From Amborella trichopoda (taxonomy: Eukaryota > Streptophyta > Magnoliopsida > Amborellales > Amborellaceae): 64,000 nt of DNA. Location of the stretch: positions 1,072,286 to 1,136,285 of the forward strand of contig NW_006499799.1 of assembly GCF_000471905.2 (NCBI RefSeq), in the 5' to 3' direction. The notes under the pieces are model-generated. The model did no database searches. It was given only the letters and a program-made list of their open reading frames with translations, and had not been told where the DNA came from. Both the position numbers and the translations under genes were made by a program. Below, piece by piece: positions 33,460 to 46,664 of the stretch (positions within the stretch are counted from its first letter, which is position 1; each line of letters starts with the position of its first letter).

Positions 33460-33990
33460 TAAAGACCCAGATCCAGACTTGTATATTATTCGAGTCTAGG
33501 TTTTGGACTCATACCTGACCCCTTGGGTCCAAAAATTGGACCCATATCCATACTCGTTGAGTCTTTGGTTTACCCTATCGAGTCCCAAGTCAAGTCGAGT
33601 CCATTACCACCCTCACTAAGAGCTCTCCTTTTATTTTGATCTTTTTTTTTTACCATTATATACCCGTATTATTGGCAACAAAATCACAATCACCCACCAT
33701 AAGATTTCAAGTCATCTAATTTGTTGTTTAATAACTAAAGATGACTACGGGTTCTTATTGTATATGATTCTTAATGCACCCAAACGAATAGGGCTTAAAG
33801 TAATGTATTTTATCTCCAATGGTTTACGGGTACAGCTGAACTCAAACCTGAACCAGACCCGAATAGTGTTTAGATCCCAAATTTTTGACCCAGACCCGAC
33901 CCATTGGGTTAAAATATCCGGACCCAAGTCGAGTTTACCCGACGGATCTCGGGTCTCAAGTCCAAGTCCATTGCAACCTCCACTTGAGAG
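33460..33990. repeat. Two direct copies of a CCCGACCC-type short repeat
   Basis: The segments 33,460-33,620 and 33,830-33,990 both alternate GACCC/GAGTC words and end TCCATT(A/G)C(C/A)ACC(C/T). Such words are common in non-autonomous plant transposons, but ends and target duplications are not clear here. Confidence 0.45.
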
Positions 33991-34156
33991 AATTGAAACG
34001 AGTAATTTCTTATTAGGTTAGAGCTTTTATTTTTCCTTTTGAAATATGTATAAAAGTTTTTTGGAGTGGAAACAATCATGATTTTTTTACGTTGACGGCA
34101 TGTGATTTGAGCACTTGAATGATTCATACCGTAACATTTGTTAAATATATTGTATC

Positions 34157-36125
34157 TGTTGGGTGAGTGTGGCCTTTAAAAAGGCTTTATGAGTGCTTGT
34201 TAAATGAAATGATATGATGGAACATGAACTCAGTAGGAGTGAGGTCTCTCGTGGACCACACTAAGCAAACAATATTTGTTGATACCAGACTGTGCTTGAC
34301 GATTTAGGTCAATTGGTTGAGAAAAATCCATGTTACCTGGCAAAGAGTATAAATAGATAACAGTTTAATGGGTCATCCCTTGATGATGTCGGAGTACACC
34401 CGGATGAGTGAGCCGAGGGACTGTGTGACCCTTGTGTGTGATGGTGGCCTTTAGAGACGATGCCAAAGCCTCATCTATATACCATCACACGGCATGTATA
34501 TTGATAAACCGTTTCAAGAGAGCAAACCACCTTTCAAGGTAAAGCGTATGCATGTGCGAGAGATAACCCTATACGCCATAGGAACTGTGGTCGCATCAGG
34601 TCTAGGTGACCTTGGCATGTCTCTAGGAGAGAACCTGAAATTTATAAACTGGGATTGCGATCCCTTGCCTCAACGGCCAGACTTTCGTGACCCACTAATG
34701 AACCCCTGTATGGACTGTAGGTCATGGAAAACACTGGGTCGGTTTGATAAAGCAAGTGTGGTCCGTAGTCCACAGTTGAAGGCAGAGTACCCTAATGTTT
34801 GATTAATTTAATTCCTAGATCATATGGATCATTTTCCCATCTAATAAATTTAATTATGTTTGTTTTATGATATATATAATTTTAAAATTATTATTTGAAT
34901 ATTTCTAGATCTCTGGATATTTTATTTATCAAATTTGGATTTATAAAATCAGAGATATTGACTTTACATTGATTTAAATATTCAAATAAATTCTAAAATT
35001 ATTTTATTGAATTTTGAAAATATTTAAAATTGTATGGGGGGCCATTGTGCACATGGACCCACCATAGCCTAGATGGTGGGGCCCATGAGATCCCCTCATG
35101 GGTGGCACACCCCAATCCATTAAGAAGCTTTATATTGTTGTAATAAGTGATTTTGGCTTGTAGGCCAAGTTGCTATGTATTTTGGAAAAGTATTGGCTTG
35201 AGGAAGCTTTGATTAAATTTTTGGAAAGCATGCGAAGACTTGTGTATTATTTTGGTATACACAATATTATATTTAGAATTATTTTATTTAATTTCTATTG
35301 ATGATAAAATGGTTTAGAAAATGGGGATAAAGGTTCTAACACCTTCCCTAATATTGATGGCTCATATATAGAATGGATAGCTCAAATCTATCACCCCACA
35401 AGTCACCCAAGATCAAGGGTTCATATTCAATCTCACAAAAAAGAGATAAGCCAAAGAAAACCCTAATAATGTTTAAAGCCTATAAAAGGGATTGTCTCTA
35501 CCCAAAAATCTCTGCACGTTATCTTTCTATCTCTCTTCCACATTATGAAAGAATCTAAGGGTTTAAGCTATGGAGTTATTCTCTCTCACATCTCTCAACT
35601 ATGGATTTATGGCTAAGCGTTTTAGGATATAGAAAAAAAAGAATCCATCTCTTTCAAACTAGGTTGCTAAGAGAATTCACATAGGGTTTGAGTTTGTGAT
35701 CAAAGAGGTTCATGTTCTATTAGTGTGGCTTGGCCTAAACTTGCTTTCCCAGTTGAGATTAAAGGTTGATCATTGATCCCTCGCCATCGGATGGTAGTGA
35801 CTCAGTATGGGGTGTAATAAGCCTGGTTGAGGTAATCTCTAGCACCTTCTTTTTGTTTCTTGCTATATTTAATTATAATAGTTTTATATTCTTAATCCTA
35901 AGAATTGTTGATATTTTCTTTGTTTAAAGAAACTTGGTTTAATGGCATTAAGGTTTTTAAGATCTTAGATTTATTAGCTTAATTTTCTTTGAAGCAAGAG
36001 TTATCGTAATAAAACTACTTGAAAGTGATCTTAACTAAAATAAAAATAAAAGAAAATAAAAGGGGTGAAAAGAAGAAATATAAAAAAAAATATTCTCCGA
36101 CAAGATCACATTAGTCTTTTTTTCA
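34157..36125 (+). repeat. 5' LTR of the copia element
   Basis: It starts TGTTGGGTGAGTGTGG and ends TTTTTTTCA. Its length is 1,969 bp, against 1,923 for the 3' LTR. It carries a 103-codon open frame (34,494-34,802) that stays largely open in the solo LTR but is cut in the 3' LTR. A CTATAAAAGGGATTG stretch (35,481-35,495) resembles a TATA box and is present in all three copies as (C/T)TATAAAA. Confidence 0.85.
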
Positions 36126-36126
36126 T

Positions 36127-36138
36127 TGGTTTCAGAGC
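36127..36138 (+). other. Primer-binding site of the copia element
   Basis: TGGTTTCAGAGC stands one base after the CA end of the LTR. It differs at one position from the usual initiator tRNA-Met site TGGTATCAGAGC. Confidence 0.8.
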
Positions 36139-39100
36139 TATTGATAGTTGATGCCATTAATTGTCTTTTCTCTTTATTGAGTCTAGATCAAGCTTACGAT
36201 TGAGATATAAGAAAGCTAATGATATTTGTGGTCAAGTAATACACCCCTGTTAAAGAATTATTGAAATATTCAAACATTGAAAATGCAGCCTTCATAATGG
36301 GTATTCTGCGCTATTTTGGATTAGTAATATGAAGAAGATAATTATGTATTTTTCTATTGCATATTTCAGTGATATTATGTGTATTTGAGATTAGGATCTC
36401 CTTGAAAAATTTTAGTGAGATATCCTAAGGGAATTGAGAGTTATGGAATCATCAATGAAGGGTGTCAATTTTGACCCTTCAAAATCCAAGAACTGTCCAT
36501 TGAGTACCGTGATTTTCCTACCAAACATATGATTTTATTTATTGCTGAAATTTCATTATGACTTATAAAATTGAGTATACTTTCAAAAAAAAAAAAGGTT
36601 TCATCAAGAAATTCCTTGTGGTTTGAAAGATATGATCAATTTATTGAAATGTACGCAAGTGCTATTTTCTGCAACAAAAATTATTTCCATGACTTGGAAG
36701 TCCTGATTTGATTTTTATTCTTAACATACTGTTTTGTGGCTCACACCAAGTTTGTAGACTTCAATTCTAAGTCTAGTTTCTAATAAAATGTATTTGAGAG
36801 AGAAATAGTTATGGAAAGAGAGGAATAAAATTTTGGATTGAAGAGAAGTCATCTTAAATTTTCTGTAATCCACTTAACAAAGTGATGTAAGTCTTGTGGA
36901 AATATATGTGTTACTATTATGTGTCTACTTTCAAACAAAATTAGTTTGAAAGGGAAACTCTATGAGAGTAGAAAGAAAAGACCATTTTACTAGATAGTGT
37001 TCATCTTGAAATTCTGCAATATGATTTATTTTGTGATGTGAATGTCACTTATTTATTTCTCTGAAGAAAAATATTATTTGGGATTCACATTTTGATGTTA
37101 TGATTTGGTTTTGAGTCTAGTTTTCAACACAAAATAGTTCAGGAAGAAATTCTTTGAAGATTAAGTTAAACAAATTTTTATTAAGAGGTGGTCAACCTGA
37201 CTTTCTGCTAATAAAATTGCATTATGACGTAAATGTTATTAAAATGAAAACTCAATAAATGGTTTAGGGATGGAACTTACCACTGTTTTATATTTTTTAA
37301 GTCTATTTCAATATTCAAAAGGATTCGGAGATAAACGCTTTATGAGTTGGGATATATCATATTTTAATCATTGGATGCTCAAGTTTTATTCTATAGTAAA
37401 TTAAAAGATGTGGCATGATAAGTTACATCTTTGGATTCCTAATTATAGAGACCTTTTTAGGGTTCATTTAAAAAGGTTTTATGTGTTCCATGAGTATGGT
37501 TTATTATAATAAAACTTCAGAGAGATGTAAAACAAAGTTGGCGAGATATGACACTCTATGTGAAGAGTTTTCGATCTAAGAATAGCAAACAGAAAAAGAA
37601 ATACAATACTTATAATAGCATATTGGTTTCTTCAAGATGAATGGATACACTGAGAGACTTGATGGTAGTAAAGAAACACTAAAGATCAGTAAGATAATCA
37701 AATTTGTGATATTTGAAATGATGGGATGAAGAAGAGAATTTTTTTACGGTGTGAGACAGAGAGAATCCAAGAACCGAAGAGATTGACACTTCATGATATG
37801 TGAATCCGATGACCAATATATTCTCCATAAGTTGCATGCTCTTCCAAGATTACAAAAGCTTGTCAAACAAGTAAAAGCAATGAATAAAAAAAGCCCAGGT
37901 ACCACACTACATAGTTTTGAGGTATGAAATATATCTCATATTGCATGTTAAGGTCATATAGGGGAAGACGATTCAATAATTTTTTTATTTTATGTTTAAT
38001 ATGCTTTAGTTATATTTTGGCTAATTGTTTTATGAATATGTATGTAGTGTATGGACATTAAGTGATTGGTGTTAAAAAATTTGAAAGAGCCGATTTTAGA
38101 ATATCATGTGTTTTAGTGTCTCATTGTGCTAGAGTATGAACTAGTTAAGGTAGTAATAAACTTGAAGATGTGAATTGATCATGGGCTTTGAGTCCTAAGG
38201 ATGAAACACGAGAGATTGGTGTGGCTCATTCAAATATATAAGCACGAAGGGAGTGTTCTGATAGAATGCGGTCTTAGTAACCATCCTCTCAATAATGTCT
38301 ATAATATGATGTGTTGCATGTGATGATGACCTCTTGATAAGTTCTTCATATTTACCAAAAAGAAAACATTTTGTCAACGTTGTAATAGACATTCTTTAGT
38401 CATGCTTTATTTTAGATGAAATTATAAGATGGTATATATGATTTTTTTATGGTCATGAACTTGACTTGGTAGAAAATTAAATGTGAATGCAGTAAAATGA
38501 TTTATGAAGGTTGAGCATGTATTTTAAAATTACAATTGGAGATTTGAGAAAAATCTAAGTCTATGAATATGGTTTTGAGAAAACCACAGTCTTGCAAGGT
38601 CCACTAAGTTTTTATGAAAATCATTTTAAACTGTTATACTATTATATACTTATTGCTTGTAGCTTGTAAATGCATATATATATATATATATACCAAGTCA
38701 ATTTTTTTTATTAAAGAGAAAAATATTGTGTCTTGAAGGTATTTATAAAAGTGGGAGAAAAATTATCTTACGCTGTTTTTAGATACCCATATACTTTGAC
38801 CCATGTTTCTAGTTATTTAAAATCCTCATTTTTCCTAAGATCTTGAATCATATGGAATGTTGTAGGAAGGTCATATTACTAGGCTTCCTTGACACATGTT
38901 GTATTTATTAGATAACTTGGTTTGTATGAATTTACTACCAAGACGACTAGTGTGGTTGAACCTTTGTGGTTCAGGAAGGTTTTGCATATTGTGAAACCAA
39001 CAGGTATTAAATTACATACTGCATGAGACTTGCTATGCTACTTCATGATATAGACATAAGAATGTTGAGAATGTATATGTTATATGTACAATAATTGAGT

Positions 39101-39139
39101 GGGAGCAGCTACGGTCCCACGGTTTTTTTTTTAGCTGCT

Positions 39140-39480
39140 TGGATATTCAGATATACAGATGTAAGCTATCTCACTAATCTAGATAATATAAAGTCCACAT
39201 CTGAATATGTGTTCATGCTTAGAGGGGATACAATTTCTTGAAAATCAAAGAAACGGGATGTGGTGAAATTATCTACCATGAGGGCAAAGTATGTGACATG
39301 ATATTAAGCGACCAAGGAGGTCGCATGGATTAAGAAATTTCTTAATTGGCTTGACTTTCACCTCATGCGTTGTGAGGCAATAAGGATTTTTTGTGACAAC
39401 ACCTCGAAGATATGCGTATTAAAAGAAGTCACGATTCCATAAGAACTCCAAGCATATAAAACCATGTTTCTATCACCTGA
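39140..39480 (+). pseudogene. Ty1/copia RNase H remains
   Basis: Reading through stops, the translation shows YTDVSYLTNLDNIKSTSEYV, then KSKKRDVVKLSTMRAKYV, then ATKEVAWIKKFL and CDNTSKICVL. These correspond in order to the conserved copia RNase H landmarks (YTDADWAG, KSTSGY, SKKQ, STTEAEY, ATKEAVWL, CDNQSAI). At least three stops break it. Upstream gag, protease, integrase and RT could not be read. Confidence 0.8.
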
Positions 39481-39960
39481 AGAATGAAGTGAGGTTGAGA
39501 AAGATCGAGATCCAGATAAACTAAATATTTCAGTGGGTGCACCTCATAGTATTTTATAGGCCAGCTGGAACAACAGACTATAATATTGTTCATCCATGGA
39601 ACCCAGATATGTGGTACTGGTTGTATGGCTACAATAGCTTGTTTGAATAACTCCTTTGAGCCCATGAACATACGACCCCATGCGATAAGCGTACATGATG
39701 ATCTTTTATGACAACATGTTCATGATTCACGATGCGATATGAAAGATGGATTGGGACCACTTTTGAGATGAGATCCAAGCAGCAAACAGAAAAAGGCGTT
39801 GCCTCTATAATTCAGTTTTGTTAAAGGATTGATGACGAAAGTTATGATTAATATATTGAGAGAGAATAAGTGAAAAATTCTTAAGAGAGAGATCGTAATT
39901 GAGAGAGAAAGATGGGGATGAGAGAAAGTGAGGAAGGGAAAATGTAAGGCCTTCAAAGTC

Positions 39961-39971
39961 CAAGTGGGAGA
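39961..39971 (+). other. Polypurine tract of the copia element
   Basis: CAAGTGGGAGA directly precedes the 3' LTR start TGCTGGGTGAG, the usual copia arrangement. Confidence 0.85.
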
Positions 39972-41894
39972 TGCTGGGTGAGTATGGTTATTAGAGGCCT
40001 TTTGAGTGCTTGTAAAATGAAATGATATAGTGGAACATGAACTCAGTGGAAGTGAGATCCCTCGTGGATCATACTAAGCAAACGATGTTTGTTGATACTA
40101 GACTGTGCTTGACGGTCTAGGCCAGTCAGTTAGGAAAAACCCATGTTACCAGGGCATAAAGTATAAACCGATAAGGATTCTAATAGGTCATCCCTTGATA
40201 AGGTCGGAGTATGCCCGGATGAATAAGTGGAGGGACTGTGTGACCTTTGTGTGTGATGGTGGCCTTCAAAGACAGGGGTCAAAGCCTCATCAATGTATCA
40301 TCACACAGTATGCATATTAATAGACCGTTTTGAGAAAACAAGTCACATTTCATGGTGAAGCATATGCATGTGACCCTATGCGCCATAGGAGTTGTGGTCG
40401 TATCAAGTTTAGGTGATATTGGCCCGTCTCTAGGAGAGAACTTGAAATCCACAAACTGGGATTGTGACTCCTTGGCTCATCGGCCAAACTTTTGTGACCC
40501 ACTAATGAGCCCCTGCATGAACTGTGGATCATAGAAAATACTGGATCGGTTTGATAAAGCAAGTGTGGTCCATAGTCTACAGTTGAAGGTAGAGTATTCA
40601 TTTTTCCATCTAATGAATTTACTTATGTTTGTTTTATGATATATATGATTTTAAAATTATTATTTGAATGTTTTTAGATCTTTGGATATTATATTTATCA
40701 AATTTAGATTTATAAAATCAAATATATTGATTTTAAATTGATTTAAATATTCAAATAAATTTTAAAATTATTTTATTGAGTTCTAAAAATATTTAAAATT
40801 GCATGGGGCCCATTGTGCGCATGGGCCCACCATGGCCTAGATGGTAGGGCCCACGAGATCCTCTCATGGGTGGCTCACCCCATCCATTTAGAAGCTTTTT
40901 ATTTTTGTGATAAGTGATTTTGGCTTGTAGGCCAAGTTGCTATGTGTTTTGGAAAGGTATTAGCTTGAGGAAGCTTTGAATGAATTTTTGGAAAGCATGA
41001 AAAGGCTTGTGCATTATTTTGGTATGCTCAATATTATATTTGGAATTATTTTATTTAATTTTTATTGATAGGAAAATGGTTTAGAAACAGGGATAAAGGT
41101 TCTAGCACCTTCCATAATGTTGATGACACATATATGGAATGGATAACTCAAATCTCTCACCCCACAAGTCATCCTAGTTCAATGGTTCATATTCAATCTC
41201 ACAAAAAGATGCAAGCCAAGGAAACCCCTAAGAAACCCTAATATTGTTTAAAGCTTATAAAACAGGATTGTCTCTACCCAAAAATCTCTGCACCTTATAT
41301 TTTTATCTTTCTCCGATATTGTAAAAGAACCTAAAAGTTTAAGCTATGGAGTTATTTTCTCTCCTGTCTCTCAATTATAGATTTATAGCTAATGGTTTTA
41401 AAATATAGCAAAAATAGAAGCTATCTCTCTCAAACTAAGTTGCTAAAGCAATTCATCTGAAGTTTGAATTTGTGATTAAATGGGTTCATGTTTTATTGAT
41501 GTGGCTTGACCTAAACTTGCTTTCCCTGTTGAGATTGAAGGTTGATCATTGATCCCGCGTCATCGGAGAGTGGTGACTCAGTGTGAGGTATAATAAGCCC
41601 GATTGAGGGAATCTACGGCAATCTCTTTTTGTTTCTTGATATATTTAATTATATTGATTTTATATTCCTAAGCATAAGAATTGTGGATATTTTCTTTAGT
41701 TAAAGAAAATTGGTTTAATAGCATCAAGGTTTTTAAGATCTTGGATTTGTTAGTTCAATTTTTTTGAAGCAAGAGTTATCATAATAAGAGTACTTATAAG
41801 TGATCTCTGCCAAAAGAAAAAGGAAAAAAAAAAAAAGGGATGAAAAGAAAAAAAAAAAAATTTCTTTGCCAAGTTTATATTAGTCATTCTTTCA
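39972..41894 (+). repeat. 3' LTR of the copia element
   Basis: It starts TGCTGGGTGAGTATGG and ends GTCATTCTTTCA. It matches the 5' LTR throughout, including the region around GGCTTGTAGGCCAAGTTGCT and the near-identical AAAATCTCTGCAC stretch. Confidence 0.85.
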
Positions 41895-41900
41895 ACATCA

Positions 41901-43391
41901 TCATACTGGTGCAATGCACATGTTGTCCAACAAACCAATGCTATCTTGTATGACGAAGAGATAGGTTTCTCTCTGATTGTACTAAATCATTGTATGCATA
42001 AATACAATATGGATCCACTCTTAAATTTTGACTTACCCAAAAATAAAGATCCACTCTAAAAATTTTAACTAAATTATTTTAATCTATTGAACTAAATATG
42101 TATTGAACTAATTCTATTTTTCAATGCAACTTTATTAATAATTATTCAATTATTATAAGTAATTATTCTTTACAATAATTTATAGTAATAAAATTGTAAT
42201 GTTAATCGTAATGAATATAAGCACTATTGATCGTAATAAATAGTTAGAAATTAATTTTAATGCTAATTATAGTCATATAAGTCCAATTTTGCACTTACAT
42301 TTTGATACTAATAAAGTTATAAATATTGTAATTTTATTAAAGATTTGCAATAATAGTTGCTTTGTACTACTAGTTATTTATACTTGAGAAGTCGAAATTT
42401 GCACTTACATATTGATACTAATAAAATTATGTATATTGTAATTTTATATATATATTTGAAATAGTAGTTGCTATGTACTATTAGTTATTTATACTTCAAA
42501 ATTGCAAAAAAAAGGCAAATCAAGAAAATTATGGAAAAAAATATTATTTAGAATGGTTCAAAATATATATTACTATAAAAAAAAGAAAAAGATATACTTA
42601 CATTAGTAAATACAAAAAAAAAAAAAAAACTCTATGATGCTTACCTATAAAGTTATAAGTAAATAATATATTTAGTAACATAAATAAATATAAATGTTAC
42701 CTCAATATAATTATTTTAAAAATAATAATTCCCTCAAAATGTAATTTACATCAGTAAAAAATTTATCAAAATTAGCAAATTCATAAAGAAAACAATTTCT
42801 TCATTTTCTTTATTCATTTCTCTTTTCCTTTTTTTTATTTTTATATTTTCTTTCTATAATTTTCTAAAATTTAAAAATTAAAAACTAAATTATGTAAAGA
42901 ATAATATTTGCTCGAATGAATGACATAAAAATAAATAATACCAATATTCTCATCAATATTAATGACAAATTGATATTTTGTTCATGTAGTTTATTTATTA
43001 TGTGCATCATGTGATAATGACTTCGGTATATCTAGATTGTAAAAAAAATAAAAATAATTCTTTCTCCATTTTTCTTTATAATCATAAATAATATTATTAA
43101 AAATATTTCCCAAAAAATCAATCTGCAAAATGTGAGTTACAAATAGAATTATAACAATATTTTGAAAGTAATGTATTTATGTATTCTTAATTTTTCTAAT
43201 TTTCTAGAATAACATCTAATTATAAGCACATATTATATTAATAATATACTTGATAGTAATTTCAAAGTACTTTAGAATATAATTTGATTGAAAATCTAAT
43301 AAAAGTTCATATGGGAAGATGAATCTATCAAATTTTGTATTTTTCTATAGACTCTCTATAATTACGTGCAGCGCATGTGCATATTCACTAG
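41901..43391 (+). mobile_element. Candidate non-autonomous Helitron
   Basis: It begins A|TCATACTGGTGCAATGCACA, with a GTGCAATGCAC palindrome, and ends ACGTGCAGCGCATGT (hairpin), then 11 bases, then CTAG|T at 43,388-43,392. These fit Helitron rules: 5' TC, 3' CTRR preceded by a hairpin, insertion between A and T, no target duplication. The interior is very AT-rich with no helicase frame. It starts six bases after the copia 3' LTR. Short signals like these can occur by chance, so it needs a second copy for proof. Confidence 0.45.
42291..42510. repeat. 110-bp tandem duplication in AT-rich DNA
   Basis: GCACTTACAT at 42,291 recurs at 42,401. The units share TTGATACTAATAAA(G/A)TTAT, ATATTGTAATTTTAT and TAGTTATTTATACTT. 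Confidence 0.85.
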
Positions 43392-43430
43392 TTGACATAT
43401 AAAGTTAGAGGAGGTCTCTTGTTATTTTAT

Positions 43431-43560
43431 GGATGTGGTTAGCATGTGGCCAAGCTCGCACATGCAAAAATACAGGCCCCTTAATAAATTTATTATTGAA
43501 ATAGGATTCGATCCTAATTTTTGGAGAATATATAATCTTTAACATGGAGATCATTGTTAT
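43431..43560 (+). repeat. Truncated Mutator-type MITE
   Basis: It starts GGATGTGGTTAGCATGTGGC, like the left end of the element at 51,581, and shares GATCCTAATTTTTGGAGAAT and ATATAATCTTTAACATGGAG with it. The right half is missing. Confidence 0.6.
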
Positions 43561-43569
43561 AGAGTATTT

Positions 43570-45450
43570 TTAACATGCTTGTATCCCCAATGCGAATAAT
43601 AAAGAAGCTGGTGGTGACCTAGACCCACAAGTACCAAAATGCTTGTGAACTACAGAAACCTGATCAGAATAACTCTAATTTTGGAAGGATTTGAAAAGGT
43701 GCCAGATGGACCTCAAAATCATGAAAGGGTGGCATATGATGTTTTAAGAATGCCCACCAAGTTTGGTCCCAATCTGATCAAGATAAAGCCGATCAGGACG
43801 AATTTACATTTCGCATAACTACTCTTTATCCTGCTGAAAAGTACCTCATAACTAGAACTGTAGTATCAAGGTCTCATATGAGTACCAGACCACTGCCATT
43901 GGATCTAGAAGGCCAAACCCTCAGATACCAATTTTTGGCTTGTTTAGATGCTTCTAGACCATCCTAGGGCCAACTTACCCAAAACGGGTGGGTTTTACAC
44001 TATTCACATGATGCTTCAAAGAACTAGTTTCCATTTAATTGACTTCCAAAGCTCATAACTCAATCATTTCGAACCCAATCGAGCCCAAATTTGAACACAT
44101 GGTAGATCTCATCGACTCATATGTTTTGATATAAGATATATCGCAAGTCAATGCTCAGATCAAAAGAAATCACAGAGAGAAGCTGCAATTCGAAACTCAT
44201 GCTTAACAAGATCTTTAAAGAAGAATACCCACCCATTCGAAGTGGCATATCTCGAAGATCTTGTACCGGATGACTTCAAAAATGAGTCTATTGCGACCAT
44301 AGTTCGAGAATCTTCGACTTGAGATAAAGAGTTTACACATGATCAAGAACCGGAAAGCACCCGATTTGAGTCCAAAAGAAGCCATATTTTCTGGTGGCCG
44401 AAATCCCATTTTCCGGCCACCTCCCAAACATAGAAAGTGGTCGTTTGGCATCCAAATCGATGGATTTTTATTGTAAAATAATCGCAATAACCTTCCCTTG
44501 GATTTGTGATGAAGAAAATGGTTGAAAACAACAAGCAACGAGCTAGATCAAAGATTCAAGATCGTCAGTTTATAGGTTTTGCAAGATTTTGAGAACACCC
44601 TCAAAACTCCGACTCAACCTTAATAATGGACATCAAAATGATTCCCTTGGTGCGACAATCGTTTTTTGTATGATTGATTGCTTGAAACTCACCAAATAGT
44701 GCTCCAAAGAGCCCCAAAAGACAAAGAAAGCAAGAGGCCCCTTTTTAGGGATGATTTGGTCATTTTGAAGAAAGTTATGGAGGGCAAAATTACCACTTTT
44801 CCCCAAAAAATTTTCCCCAGAAATGAAAATCATTTTTAATTTAAAAATATGTAATTTTGAGCAATTTTGTTTAGTTTTCTTCATCCACCCATGCTTGAGG
44901 CAAGTATTATTATTGTTATATGTTATTTTTGACGTACTTGTATTACCGAGTCGCATGAGGAGAGCGTTAGTAACAACCTGGCCCTGTTGGTACCCAAGAC
45001 ACTTCTAGACCATGGGAACACTGGAAACTAGGCAACTTCTGAAAAAGCATTGAAACGGCTTCAAAAGGCATTAAAAGGGTAGTTTGGGATGCTTGAAAGG
45101 CGCTCATAAAGTTTCATCAAATTCCGATAAGTTTTGGTATGATCAGGATGAAACTCGATCCTCAAATCCAACTCCTATCATGATAAAAAGAGACCTTATA
45201 AGTACAGCCCCATTTTCATGGCCTCAAAATAGTACCAGACCACCGCTGTTGGATCCAGACCGTTAAAAAACTCCTAGAGAAATTTGGACTCAATCGAACC
45301 TTCAATGACCATTCTAAGCACAAATTATCATAAAAGGGTGGGTTTTTACACTATTGGGGTGCAGCCTTAGTGAACCAGTTTCCATTTATAGAAGTTGTGT
45401 TTTCACCTCTCGGGATGATTTTCAGATACTCATAACTCAAGCCTACACCC
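43570..45450 (+). repeat. Third copy of the promoter/leader superfamily, upstream part, partly duplicated
   Basis: The stretch has the same layout as the arms: AGTACCAGACCACTGCCATT near 43,880 (arm 2: GGACCACCACCATTGG near 20,868), a long unique part, then CATCCACCCATGCTTGAGGC at 44,883. A second, shorter upstream part follows (about 44,940-45,450), again with AGTACCAGACCACCGCTGTT near 45,230 and GGGTGGGTTTTTACACTATT. No gene is seen; plus- and minus-strand frames here are chance frames. Confidence 0.5.
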
Positions 45451-45560
45451 TAGCCTATACACCCTAGCCTACACCATTGTCCCTGCACTCAAGCCTAGAC
45501 CCTAGACCACCCTGAGCCATACACCCTAGCCTACACCATGGTCCATACATCCTAATCTTG
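45428..45560. repeat. CACCCTAGCCTA short tandem repeats
   Basis: Several irregular copies of TACACCCTAGCCTACACC and relatives occur. It is not the plant telomere repeat (CCCTAAA). Confidence 0.75.
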
Positions 45561-45699
45561 ACCCATAGCTAGCCCTACTTTCTCTCTCATGTGCAAGCAA
45601 AGGGGGTCAAAGGTGGTGCACCTAGGTTAGGTCACACCCCGAGCCCACTCTCGCTCCTCTTTCCTCTCCCTTTCATTCTTTCTCTGTCTATCTCGTCTC

Positions 45700-46010
45700 T
45701 AACGTGCGTACAACCCGGAGCCGCAGCAAACCTGCGGCCCCGTCTCTCTTTCCTGTCTTTGCACGTGTACAACTCGGAGGCCCGTCTTCCTCTCTTGTCT
45801 CCGCATGCATAAACCCCGGAGCCACAAAACTTGTGGCCTTGTCTCTTTCTGCGCTCCTCTCTCGTCTCTACTTCGCACTTAGCTGTAGTCATAGGTGGCC
45901 CCGACATTTCATTACACATCCTCATCTCTTCTCTCACCAAGTGTTGTTGTACAAGGAGCCGCAGAAACATACAGCCCCATCCTTTCTTTCCTAGTCTTCG
46001 TCCTGCTACA
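45700..46010. repeat. Imperfect ~70-90 bp repeats, CT-rich leader region
   Basis: Units contain CCCGGAGCCGCA(G/A) then a (G)CGGCCCCGTCTCT-like end and a TTCCTGTCTTTGCACG-like stretch. Serine-rich open frames in this stretch reflect CT-rich composition. Confidence 0.6.
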
Positions 46011-46664
46011 CCTGCCCGCAACAACGTGCGACTCCGACATCTCTTGGTTCCGGTTGCTTGCAGTCTCTTTCCTTCTTCATTCTGTCTCTACTTCTTCACC
46101 CATAAAGCATGAACCCGTGCACCAGAGCGGATAGCCATTCTCATTCTTCTTGCCTCTTTTGTATTCATACACCTGTCCGTCACCTCGTGTCGACACGGTC
46201 CTTCCCCTCATTTTTACTTACTCTCTCTTGTATACCGACAATACCTCTTAATCACTATGTGTTTGACTTAATGTTTCTTAAAGTCGTTTTAAGATTTTGA
46301 ACTCTCATATTGTTACTCTAACTTCCACTCAATACAATCGAGTTGAGTTGCGAGAGACATAGGTACTCTCGCCCTCGCTCACTTGGGTGGTGGGGTTGTC
46401 CTGAGTTAGAATCCGTAGAGTTCTGACTCTTTCAACTGCTCTAATCATTCAGTCTCGTAACACATGAGCAGTCAAGAGCTTTCACCACTTTTTTTTCTTT
46501 GTCCGATATTTGCCAGCCAAACCCACATGAGTGAACCATCATAGAAGAGTGCCATTTGAATTTACATTGCAAGTTTCAAGATAAAAGAACGATATGATGT
46601 GTTGAAGTTTGAGGAGAGTTTGTGTCCAAACTGAGCTGGCATACAGCTGGAGGGTTGCGTAATA

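Larger units (their letters stand above)
34157..41894 (+). mobile_element. Ty1/copia retrotransposon, structurally complete but degenerate
   Basis: The order is 5' LTR (34,157-36,125), tRNA-Met-type primer-binding site (36,127-36,138), internal region with RNase H remains near its end, polypurine tract (39,961-39,971) and 3' LTR (39,972-41,894). The two LTRs match along their length. The five bases before (GTATC) and after (ACATC) match at three of five positions, so the target duplication is weak or mutated. The pol region is full of stops and only RNase H is legible. A solo LTR of the same family stands at 49,229-51,458. Confidence 0.85.

Noticed and set aside
45428-45560. Interstitial telomere repeat
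   Set aside because: Units are CACCCTAGCCTA, not CCCTAAA, and spacing is irregular.
45591-46134. Serine-rich open frames as a secreted protein gene
   Set aside because: CT-rich imperfect repeats in a leader-like region produce them in several frames at once.
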